Of a stretch of DNA of 64,000 nucleotides, positions 56,401 through 64,000 are shown piece by piece (position 1 is the stretch's first letter; every line of letters begins with the position of its first letter). The DNA lies in assembly GCA_023213315.1 (NCBI GenBank), contig JAKCPI010010562.1, positions 31,201-95,200 of the forward strand. Direction: 5' to 3'. The notes under the pieces were generated by a model. The model had not been told where the DNA came from, searched no databases, and saw nothing but the letters and a program-made list of their open reading frames with translations. The DNA comes from Euborellia annulipes (Eukaryota > Arthropoda > Insecta > Dermaptera > Anisolabididae). Position numbers and translations under genes: made by a program.

Positions 56401-56570
56401 TCCGCCACTACCGGCACCGCCACCTCCTCCACTGCCTCGTTTCCCGTGTTTTCGTCGCCTTGGTCGATATTTATAATTAGGGTGCTCTTGCATATGAATT
56501 ACACGCAAACGTTCAGCTTCTTCTACATATGGACGACGATCTTGGGGCGTTAAACTACGCCATTTTTTAC
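53442..56570 (-). CDS. Sox15: SoxF-group HMG-box transcription factor (Sox15-like), 5'-partial, five exons
   Basis: Nuclear DNA-binding regulator. Exons on the minus strand: 56176-56570, 55670-56108, 55288-55596, 54485-54750, 53442-53696. All borders are AG/GT and phases match (1-0-1-1-0), giving about 553 residues plus a stop. The first visible exon begins inside the HMG box at the GKKWRSL position, where vertebrate SoxF genes also have an intron. It continues with [20 protein letters not shown] and a basic [10 protein letters not shown] tail. Then come Gly-rich and poly-Q stretches (about residues 62-75), poly-Ala and His runs, and a [10 protein letters not shown] motif (exon 3). Exon 5 carries [12 protein letters not shown], matching the EFDQYL-type beta-catenin contact of SoxF proteins. 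The C-terminus [14 protein letters not shown] resembles the conserved SoxF end. Introns of 67, 73, 537 and 788 bp hold a hammerhead palindrome relic and a mariner relic. The first half of the HMG box was not found up to 64000. The gene symbol follows the fly orthologue and is inferred from the HMG sequence. Confidence 0.9.
53808..54334 (+). mobile_element. Mariner/Tc1-like element, internally deleted, in a Sox intron
   Basis: Both ends read CAGGGTGTTTATAAA inward, and the inverted repeats run about 105 bp. Each end is flanked by TA, the target of the Tc1/mariner superfamily. Between them, 53960-54200 encodes a decayed transposase tail: [14 protein letters not shown] in one frame, then [20 protein letters not shown] in another, so there is a frameshift. 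The phrase matches the C-terminal catalytic region of insect Tc3-like transposases. The element sits in the last Sox intron, opposite to the gene, and cannot make transposase. Confidence 0.85.
53960..54200 (+). pseudogene. Mariner/Tc1 transposase C-terminal fragment
   Basis: Remnant of the DDE transposase of the element at 53808-54334. The [12 protein letters not shown] block should precede the last catalytic region, and the following [10 protein letters not shown] block is typical of the DUF4817-associated group. The two blocks lie in different frames and the N-terminal two thirds are deleted. Confidence 0.75.
54972..55108. repeat. Palindromic hammerhead-type relic in a Sox intron
   Basis: Arms CTGTTGAATAGGGAAGAAGA and TCTTCCCGATTCAACATATC, with GCAGCTAATT/AATTGGCTGC inside and a GGAACGTTTCGGCC core on the plus strand. 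It lies in the 537-bp Sox intron. Confidence 0.55.
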
Positions 56571-56892
56571 CTATCAACAGAAGAGAAGACGATTTGTTTT
56601 TTTATTAAAAAGATAATAGATAAAGAGAGTAATTAAAAAAGGAGTTATAAGGAAATAACAAATTTCGTCTGACCTTCACATTTAACACTCTCTTTTGATC
56701 ATGTGTTAAGTTTAAATTGTATATGATTCGAGATTTTAATTTAGGAAGGGTGATTTAGGGCTGTTACTAGGGTGAGATCCTCGTGGTCTAGTGGGATTAT
56801 ATAAATAATGAAATATTTTTTAAATTGACACTCTTTAGGGTTAATACTAAGGGAGATCACAACCGGATTCGAAATATCTTTTTTTTTTTTTG
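56571..56892. other. Start of the large Sox intron
   Basis: Begins with the acceptor TTCTGTTGATAG (minus strand) and is plain AT-rich DNA. If the first Sox exon lies past 64000, the whole of 56571-64000 is intron of more than 7.4 kb. Confidence 0.6.
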
Positions 56893-57100
56893 GAATGGGT
56901 GCATAAGGTCCGAAGACCTATAATGACCAATAGTCACATGCAGCCAGGAAGAAAATAAAAACAAAAGGAGAAGCATAAAGGGGAAACTCAACTGCGGGAA
57001 CAGAGAAGATGCCTGTTGAGGTTAGACTTGAAAATCTGAAGATTTTAGGTTTTGGGGAAGATAGACGCAGGAAGCTTGTTCCAATCACGGGAGGTCATGG
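56893..57100 (-). mobile_element. 3' end of the same LINE family as 8500-9135
   Basis: The minus strand carries the last codons (FKSNLNRH-like) and the 3' untranslated sequence seen at about 8930-9135, including the stretch around the ATGACCAC/TGGTCATTATAGG motif. The 5' part is truncated, as is usual for LINE insertions. It lies just upstream (in gene sense) of the first visible Sox exon. Confidence 0.75.
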
Positions 57101-57320
57101 GGACATGTGATGCAGAAAGTGAAATGGGACCCCTTGTCGACGAAGTTAAATTATCGGTACGGATATTTTAGTCGAATTAGGTGAAATTAGTTAAGAGAAT
57201 TCGGGATGACCTGGCTTGTGTCAAAGAATCAATGACGTTTATCAATAAATAATAGCAAAAGCTATCTTATTTAGCAGAAGACGGAAGCATCTTACTCACA
57301 GGATATTTTTTTGACAACAT

Positions 57321-57753
57321 GTGGTCCTTTCTGTTAGATATCTTGGTGTTCAGTTGGATAAGCGCCTGAACTGGAAAAATCATATCAAATGTCTTGCTTC
57401 TAAGGGGAGGGTGGCAGTTAGAGTATTATGGCCGTTATTAAAGCCTTCCAGCTCATTGATGTTGGATAATAAGTTACAACTTTATAAGACGATGTCTCTC
57501 TTATGGCAGTCCGTTATGGTTATGTTCTGCCATATCTATTAAGCTCTTAATTGAAAGAGTTGAGAACAAAACTTTAAGAGTTATTGCTAATCCTCCACCT
57601 AGGACAAGCAACGCATTAATTCAAGTTGGTCTTGACATCGAGTCTATAAGTAGGGTGTATAATGCTGCTGCCAATAAATTCGAAGCACACCCTAAATTAT
57701 TGGTCCGTGGTATTAGGAGAGAAAGTTTTGGAATAATGCCTTCTTCTTTCTAA
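57321..57753 (+). pseudogene. Jockey-like LINE reverse transcriptase C-terminus, frameshifted
   Basis: VRYLGVQLDKRLNWKNHI, ALYPLL-like LWPLLKPSSSLMLDNKLQLY are classic Jockey-clade blocks. After 57540 the frame shifts, and IERVENKTLRVIANPPPRTS followed by LIQVGLDIESISRVYNAAAN continues to a stop near 57753. The rest of the element is missing. It is oriented opposite to the Sox gene, 0.75 kb upstream of its first visible exon. Confidence 0.85.
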
Positions 57754-59478
57754 CATTTACTTTTTAATTTTTTATAAAATTTACGGCCTTGGGGTTTTTT
57801 TTTTTTTGAAAATTTTTCCCCACGACAGAAGATGGAAATACCATGATCTGGAAAACTCTCAAATTGGACACAGGATAGTGGGCGCAAAAGAAAGCTCGAA
57901 GCCTACGTTTTTTCAATTATATTACCTTGTGCATGTTTTCTTTTGTATAACCTTTTGGACAATAAAATCTATCTTATCTCTTAATTAGATGAAAAATATC
58001 GATTTTTGTGTTACGATTGAATACGATTTTTCAATATTTCTTAGACAGGTTTATTCGGTAATTTTAGCGATAAGAATAAATAAGATAAATATTACAAAAT
58101 AATCGATTTAGTAACCTTAAATAGTTTTTCATTGTGTTTTAAAATGTCTTTTCCTCAAATTCCTGTTTTTTATACCTATTATTTTGAAGGTTATATTTAT
58201 CACGAATGGTTTTATAACTCCTACCCCAACTTAAAATACTTGGAGAAATTGTTTTTAAAAAGGGAATGTGTTAATTTAAAGCTTTTATGGTTTGATTATT
58301 ATTTTTATTAGGGGAATTTTTAATTATAGACCACATTTTTGTTATAAATATTGTACGATTCTGCTTATTCTGCAGCCGTTATCAAGTAGTGTGCACTTGC
58401 TCCGACTCATGTGAATTGACTGCCAGGTCTGTTACGTGCCTACGACGTCAGCGCCATCGGCAGCCATTTCTATGAAGTTAGATTCAAATTTTCCCGCCAT
58501 TTTTCACTCATTCCAATATAATAACCAAAACCCTGACATCTAATTAACATTATTTCGCATTCAACACAATGTTCCACATTTTATTAAGCATATATCCATC
58601 TTGTTTGTTGATATTATTTGGATGTTTATTAATTTCTATCGACTCTTTGACTTTTATAATTAATTAATTATTATAATAATATAATTAATTATAATTCTAA
58701 CAATGGTAACAATGGTTGTCATGGTAACAAGATATAAATATTTTTCTATATCAGTGTCTCCTTTCATATAAATTACAAATTTCATCCCTCTATATCTCCC
58801 GAACCGTTCACTTTAACGTGATTATGTATTAGACCATTTATGTTTGCAATTTAATTTCGATTATTTTTGTATAGATACATTTTTGTGGAAAACCGCATAG
58901 TTTTCGAGATATTTACGAAAAACCATCATCCCGCAACTTTACCGGCTTATTCCTGCCAAAGGCCCCGGTACTGGAAGTGCTGACTCTTGAGTATCTTTCC
59001 ATCACTAAAATGCAACCTTCAGAAAACTATTGCCCATTTTTGTCGCAAGCTCTCCATCTTCACTTTCCAAATCACATATTAATTTGAAGAAGATCAAAGT
59101 TTGTTTGCTGACGATGATTCGTACAATCATGCCTGAGTGGTAATAGACTCTGAGAGATCTAGAACTTTACATCATTCAACGAAAATAAATCCTTTTTAAT
59201 GTGAGATGTGTAAAAATGAAAGATATGCATACGAGAAGGAAAGGAGAGAGGGAGTTATTAGTGTGGCTGTAACTATAGCTCCAAGGGTTCTGGCTCCACC
59301 CACCCACCTACACATATGCTCTTAATGGGGGCCCGCAAGCAAACCAACAACACCTGACTATCTTCTTTCAAATGACATTTATTCTCTCATTTTAAAAAAG
59401 CAAGCGGCAAGCAAGCAAATGACTAAACTTTCCAACAGATTTTGGCTTCTATCAAAGAAAATAGAAAAATGCTTTTGA
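57754..59478. other. Probable Sox intron, no gene seen
   Basis: 58370-58475 is the dispersed repeat shared with 49385. 59270-59400 is GC-richer and could be regulatory, but no motif decides this. Confidence 0.45.
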
Positions 59479-59586
59479 ATAGAGCTCAGGGCCGTCTTAA
59501 GAAATTCGGCGTCCGTGGGCTACTAGAAATAACGCGCCCCTCTTCCTAAGAAAATACACGGAATGTCAAATGGGAGCGGGGTGTCC

Positions 59587-59857
59587 CATGGGCGTCCGCA
59601 GGGGGGCAACCAGGCACTTGCCCCCCCCCCCCCCTGGAAAATTAAAATGATACAAAAAAATGTATAAAACAAAAAAAAAATACAAAAAAAATCTTTCACA
59701 GTATACATCCACCTTGCCGCGGTGTGAAAGCTTTAAATACTAAGGGATGTATAACATTATTAATATCAAAATACGTTTTTTTTAACTTATCTTGAAGCGA
59801 CTTGCCCCCTGCAAAAAATCCTTGCCCCCCCTGCAAAAAATCCTGCGGACGCCCATG
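59587..59857. mobile_element. Short hAT-like element (CATGGGCGTCCGCAGG ends), nested
   Basis: Inverted ends CATGGGCGTCCGCAGG and CCTGCGGACGCCCATG enclose C/G homopolymer tracts. GGGTGTCC flanks both sides exactly (59579-59586 and 59858-59865). It lies inside the hAT remnant at 59487-60355 and so is younger. Confidence 0.9.
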
Positions 59858-59957
59858 GGGTGTCCGGAAAAGTTATACAAAAGTGTCAGAACTAGAAAAA
59901 ATCTATTTATTACTTTTATACTAAACAAAAATAAAATTTAATTAAATCAAAAAACAT

Positions 59958-60212
59958 TTAAAAATTATCAAAGAAATCTCTCTCAATGGATAAAATACTT
60001 AAATCATTGAGTTTGCTCTGTCCCAAAGAAGATCGTAAGTAATTTTTTATTCTTTTGTTTGCTGAAAATGATCTTTCGCCATTGCAGTTTGTAGTGGCGA
60101 TACTTCAAAATATGCGCAGTGCTGTGGTTACGTTTGGAAATGTAGATTCAATTTTTAACTCGATTATTGTCTTTAAACTTAGTTCTGCGGTAGATATATT
60201 TTCGGTATTTTC
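59958..60212 (-). pseudogene. hAT transposase C-terminus with one in-frame stop
   Basis: The minus strand reads STAELSLKTIIELKIESTF, then a TGA stop within ALRIF*SIATTNCNGERSFS, then ANKRIKNYLRSSLGQSKLND and LSILSIERDFF before the natural stop. The ERSFS...LRSSLGQ...LSIE pattern is the hAT dimerisation domain of the ZMYM6/hAT-5 type. Together with the matching target duplication this identifies the enclosing element. Confidence 0.88.
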
Positions 60213-60363
60213 CAAAAAATGAATTTTTATAAAACTAATAAATAAATGACTAATAACTTAATAACTAATAAGAACAAAAAAATATAGATATTGCCGCCCC
60301 CCAAAAGGCTTGCGCCCTGGGGCTATACCTTAGCCCTCTGGTTAGGGCCCCCCTGATAGAGCT

Positions 60364-61099
60364 GTTTATATTGGAAGAAATTTTAATAAGTTAAATATTT
60401 CTAGACCCTCATTGGGGGAAAAAAAAGAGAAAAATTTTCATAATATATTTTTTTAGACAAACTATTGAATGAAGTGGCACAAAAAAAGAACACAAACAAA
60501 TTGTAAGTTAATCTACAGTATTTTTTTTTTAATTTAAAATAAATAAATTTACTTACTATTTGTTTGACGTTGTTCTGCCACTTCAATTCAATCAACTTTT
60601 AAATCCATTTATATTTATTATCTATTATATTTAATATAATAATATATAATAATCTTAATAATGGGTTTATTTAATTAATAAACAAATTAATAATTTAATT
60701 TAGGCTAATATTTCAATTTAATTTAATATATTAATAAATTTAACAGTTAAAATATATTTAATATATTTATTTAAAATCATATTGAATTTTGACAGATATA
60801 TTTTGAAAATACGAGGTTATGTTCAAAAACTTAATGTGTCAATTATAACATTATGCAGACATCAAAATCTTCGCCACCGATCAGCTCCATCCACACCAAT
60901 ATTCACGTTTTCTATTAATATCTTGAACCAAATACCAATTTGTAGTGGTTATAAAAAAAGTTTAAACTTTTAGACACTTCCTTTATCTTTGTTATTATCG
61001 CAGCTCCAACGTAAACACCAATAGCGAGCTGTTTGATGCTCTGCTTTTATCGAAGCTCTTATCGCTTATCGCAGCTCCAACATAATCGCACCCTAAGAA
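60364..61099. other. Probable Sox intron, AT-rich
   Basis: TTAATTAATA-rich DNA; 61005-61085 repeats a CGCAGCTCCAAC motif twice. No coding signal. Confidence 0.45.
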
Positions 61100-61283
61100 C
61101 AGCGCCACAATTAAGTCTCCACCTGGGAGTTAAAGCCTTAAGTATATGCTATATGGTGATAAGGTAAAATGGTACAGATGATTTTATTTTACCTTTTCAA
61201 ATTTAAAATTATTTCACCATATACCATACCATAAACTTAAGGCTCTAGCTATCCGGGTGGGGACTTAATTGTGGCGCTCACTG
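61100..61283. mobile_element. Small terminal-inverted-repeat element
   Basis: Ends CAGCGCCACAATTAAGTC and GACTTAATTGTGGCGCTCACTG; CCATATACC-type sequences mirror each other further in. About 184 bp, non-coding. No clear duplication read. Confidence 0.6.
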
Positions 61284-61461
61284 TACTAGTCGAATATACT
61301 GATTGTTGGTGGTATTTCAATAAATACTTAGCATCCTCTAAATAAGGGGATTTGGAATTTTCTAAAATTTTTTTGGAGTACTGTTGGCTTAATGGTGACG
61401 GAGTCAGAGAAATAGCAAGAGATTTGCAGTCCAATTTTCTTTTATTTAGATTTTCGTCCTC

Positions 61462-61500
61462 ATAGCTGACGTTTCGGTCTAGGCCATCTTCAGAGCCGGC
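61462..61500 (-). ncRNA. Hammerhead-like motif, degenerate
   Basis: Minus strand: GGCT, CTGAAGA, TGGCC-TAG-ACC, GAAA, C, GTC, AGCT. Core letters are kept; stem I has a G-T pair and stem II only two good pairs. It occurs at the 5' end of an 85-codon open frame of no recognisable family. Confidence 0.5.
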
Positions 61501-61670
61501 TGGCAATAATAAAATCTGTAGATATTAAAAAAAAAAAAACAGCAACAGCATGTGGTCTGCTCACAGCAAAAATTTTTATACATTATTTTATGATATACGC
61601 CCTACTACTTGTCTCAAATAAGTTGAGAAAAATCATCTTTTTAGGGTGAGGTGGATAGCTGAATAGATCT

Positions 61671-61836
61671 TGTGGTAAGGAAGAAAGAAAAGAGCGATTG
61701 CAGCTAAGTTTATTTCGTTTTTCGTTTATTAATCGCTTAAAGCCGACGTTTCGGTCAGATATACGACCATCATCAGGGCTGAAGCCCGATTAATAAACTT
61801 AGCTGCATTCGCTCTTTTATTTCTTCCTTACTACAA
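61671..61836. repeat. Palindromic element carrying a hammerhead motif
   Basis: Left arm TGTGGTAAGGAAGAAAGAAA then GCAGCTAAGTTTAT; right arm ATAAACTTAGCTGC then TTTCTTCCTTACTACA. The hammerhead lies between the arms. Confidence 0.75.
61741..61780 (-). ncRNA. Minimal hammerhead ribozyme motif, canonical copy
   Basis: On the minus strand: AGCC, CTGATGA, a stem II GGTC/GACC with an AT-rich loop, GAAA, C, GTC, GGCT. AGCC and GGCT pair as stem I; CTGATGA, GAAA and GTC are the three hammerhead core elements in type I order with a minimal stem III (ACGT), so activity would probably need a dimer. Such motifs are known in Penelope-like retroelements and retrozymes; the family here is inferred. Confidence 0.75.
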
Positions 61837-62560
61837 AATCATCTTTTATTTATCTGGTAGATAGATTCTCAACAAGTATCTTGTTAAATGTTTACTTAGC
61901 CCGCTTAAGGCATAATAGATATTTTTTCTTCAAGTTCTGACAACAAGCGTGCTTGAAAAAAAAAAAAAAATATGATAGAATTATTAAAATGTTATAATTT
62001 GATAAATAATATCGTTTAATAAATTTATCTTCATTGCGTGATAAGTTTATAAAGATGGCTGCCCAAGCGGATAAAAAGTCAATTAAATAAAAATTATATT
62101 TATCTTTAAAAAAAAAAAAAAAGAAGAAATATGAACAAATCATAGATATTTACGATCTTCTTCTTGTGTGTGTGTGTTGTGTGTACGCACGCGTGCACGA
62201 ATTGGACGTTAACGTAAATACGTTTGTTTATTTAAACAAATTAGCATTCAAAAGAAAAAGAAGAAGAAGAGAGGCAAGCAAGCGAGAGATAACGTATTAT
62301 ATATAAATATATGTACAGTATAATTAGAAAGAGAGAGATCTGACAGACAGGGCGTTTAATCTATTATTAGTAAGCGCGCGCGCGCTTGCGTCTCTTAAAA
62401 TTAATTCATTGTTAAAAGGTTGCCAACTTGAAATTGACAAGCCAAACAAAAAGAATTAAGGCCCTCTCCTGATATCAAGTTTTTGCATTTTATTATCAAA
62501 AACTTTTCGGTCGCATATGGGACCATATTCAGAACCAGGTTTATTTCAGACATTAACTTG

Positions 62561-62600
62561 GCCCTGAAGATGGTCCCAAATGGCATCGAAACGTTCTGTT
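62561..62600 (+). ncRNA. Hammerhead-like motif, decayed
   Basis: GGCC, CTGAAGA, TGGTCCCAAATGGCATC, GAAA, C, GTT. Stem I does not close and GTC has become GTT. An inverted partner with GAAAAGTT lies at about 62505-62545. I read both as relics. Confidence 0.4.
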
Positions 62601-63387
62601 TCTGATCTGAACAATCAAGGGGGTTCTTTTTATCACGAATGTGTTTATTAAAGCTTTTGTTATTTGAATTTTTTTTTTTTTAAGTGAAACTTTTATTTTA
62701 TCCTCCCAAATTTTTCGGCCCTTCTATCAGCATGTCACGTCAAGTGCCGTGACGCTACAAGTCATGACGTCACAATCTGTGACGACAAAAATAAGAAAGT
62801 TGAAATTTAATATATATAACGAATTATAAAAAGATTTAATAATTCAATTTTTAAATTGATAAAATAGCTATAATTTTTAAAATAATTTAGGTAAAATGAT
62901 TCAAATCTTCAATCTATATATATATATATCATAGCGGTGTGTCCGTCTGTCTGTCCGCCCGAGCCAGCTGGCGGGGGTCCAGGGGGGCGTAGCCCCTCCT
63001 GTCTAGACGCCAGCCAGTTTCCCATAATTACGAAAAGACGAGGGTCCGCCGCAGGCGGGGCCCGAGCCAGCTGGTGGGGGGTCCAGGGAGGCGAAACTCC
63101 CCTGGCGGCGCGGCTTGTTGCCAAATAAATATTGTTCTCAGTTTTTAACATGCCTCTATTGATTTCCCATTTTCCAATTATTAAGTTAAGATTAAAAACG
63201 CGATTTTAATACTCTTAATTGAATAATTTTCTGAAACCTTTCAGTTAAACGCCTACGATTCGAAAAAAGTTTCACTTGCATCGTGGTTTCATAAAACCAC
63301 ACAATGATTTTATTTAAAAAAAAACGACTTATGTTTTACGTCTTGAATTTGAATTCTAATATATCGGTGGAAAATAAATAAACGTCA

Positions 63388-63480
63388 AAAATTCTGGTGT
63401 GAAAAGCACAGAACAGAACTTTCGATTACTATAGGTAAGAGAAAGTTGTGTGCTGTGCGACCAGTCCCACCAGATTTTTT
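63388..63480 (-). repeat. GTAAGAGAAAG family head hairpin, isolated
   Basis: TTCTGGTGTGAAAAGCACAG and GCGACCAGTCCCACCAGATT arms around GGTAAGAGAAAG; diverged. Confidence 0.7.
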
Positions 63481-64000
63481 TCTATTGAAATCTATTGAGC
63501 ACAATTTCAACTTTCTTGCGCATGGAATGCGTTCCTATTCAAAAATGAGAAATTGTTAAGTTTTAATTAAATTTTATCAAATTATTAATAATTTCAAATT
63601 TTAAAATTATAAAAAGTATATAGAAAGTATTATTGATTTTAAAAAAAAGTCAAAAGGTAAATAAATGCAACGAATTCGCCCATGTCAATTAATCAGGTTC
63701 TCGATGAAATTTAATTGGTGGATTATAGCACAATCTCGATGCAAAAGAGAGAGAGTGTTTTTTTTCTTTTGGTAAAGATACACCTAGGCTACATAAATCA
63801 ATTTATTATTAAGTAAAAAAAAAAAAATATCGAAATAAATCATCATTTATGAATCAATAAAAAAAAAAGATATTAAAATAAAAAAGATTCATATGATCAT
63901 GAATAATAAATAATTATCTCTTTTGAAATATATTATGTCCAAATTGTCTCTTTGTTTTTACCGACACTTTGCCTTAGAACGAGAAAAAAATTTAAATTAA

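Larger units (their letters stand above)
59487..60355. mobile_element. hAT element remnant with transposase tail, 8-bp duplication
   Basis: It starts CAGGGCCGTCTTAAG and ends GGGCCCCCCTG; ATAGAGCT lies on both sides (59479-59486 and 60356-60363). It contains a broken hAT transposase on the minus strand and a second, younger short element at 59587-59857. Confidence 0.85.
61837..64000. other. Probable Sox intron, repeats only
   Basis: 62166-62200 GT-rich, 62374-62384 (CG)n, 62930-63115 a GC-rich dispersed repeat starting with (GTCT)n and holding two CGAGCCAGCTGG(C/T)GGGG copies. No HMG-box first exon was found. Confidence 0.5.

Noticed and set aside
55670..56577. Plus-strand and alternate-frame open frames over the Sox exons
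   Set aside because: They are shadows of CAG/CAA and GCN repeats in the Sox coding sequence.
61249..61506. 85-codon minus-strand frame as a gene
   Set aside because: Its 5' part is the hammerhead-like motif and the rest ends in a terminal-repeat element at 61283; no homologous family seen.
62909..63151. GC-rich open frames on both strands
   Set aside because: They lie in a dispersed GC-rich repeat with (GTCT)n; both strands open equally and no family is recognised.
56571..64000. Search for the first half of the Sox HMG box
   Set aside because: No RPMNAFMVW-like reading was found on the minus strand; the exon is taken to be outside the window.

Overview
This is AT-rich animal nuclear DNA, most likely from an arthropod. 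Two genes point that way: an arthropod-type ionotropic (chemosensory) receptor, and a SoxF transcription factor whose HMG box reads like insect Sox15. Introns have canonical GT/AG borders, and most of the window is transposon-derived. I cannot name the species.

Only two genes look intact or nearly so. (1) 11882-13657 (+): an apparently intronless divergent ionotropic receptor of 591 residues with a signal peptide and a full set of channel membrane segments. (2) 53442-56570 (-): the last five exons of a SoxF (Sox15-like) gene. The gene starts inside the HMG box at a splice acceptor; its first exon lies beyond 64000 or at least was not found here. A few GC-richer, splice-flanked segments (393-510, 35014-35124) may be exons of an unrecognised gene; this is weak.

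The rest is a dense, nested mobile-element landscape. Coding remnants include four LINE reverse transcriptase or RNase-H tails (8.5-9.1, 16.7-17.1, 30.9-31.5 and 57.3-57.8 kb), two hAT transposase C-termini (25.2 and 60.0 kb), a mariner/Tc1 relic inside a Sox intron (53.8 kb) and a Harbinger-like element with a MADF fragment (48.4 kb). Non-coding families were defined by reading ends and target duplications: short hAT-like elements with 8-bp duplications, two families with TTAA targets, a tRNA-derived SINE with a 14-bp duplication, a ~680-bp family ending in GTAAGAGAAAGTAAAA, a long foldback family, and palindromic elements carrying minimal hammerhead-ribozyme motifs.

Layout: 1-11 kb sparse repeats and short hAT-like elements; 11.9-13.7 kb receptor gene; 14-34 kb interspersed families and LINE tails; 34-38 kb tandem and palindromic repeats; 38.6-44 kb a multi-level nest of insertions; 44-52 kb more TTAA, hAT and Harbinger elements; 52.4-56.6 kb Sox gene with a tRNA-like inverted repeat just 3' of it; 56.6-64 kb LINE and hAT relics and hammerhead palindromes. 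The most interesting material is the set of hammerhead motifs and the nests whose insertion order can be read from exact target duplications.
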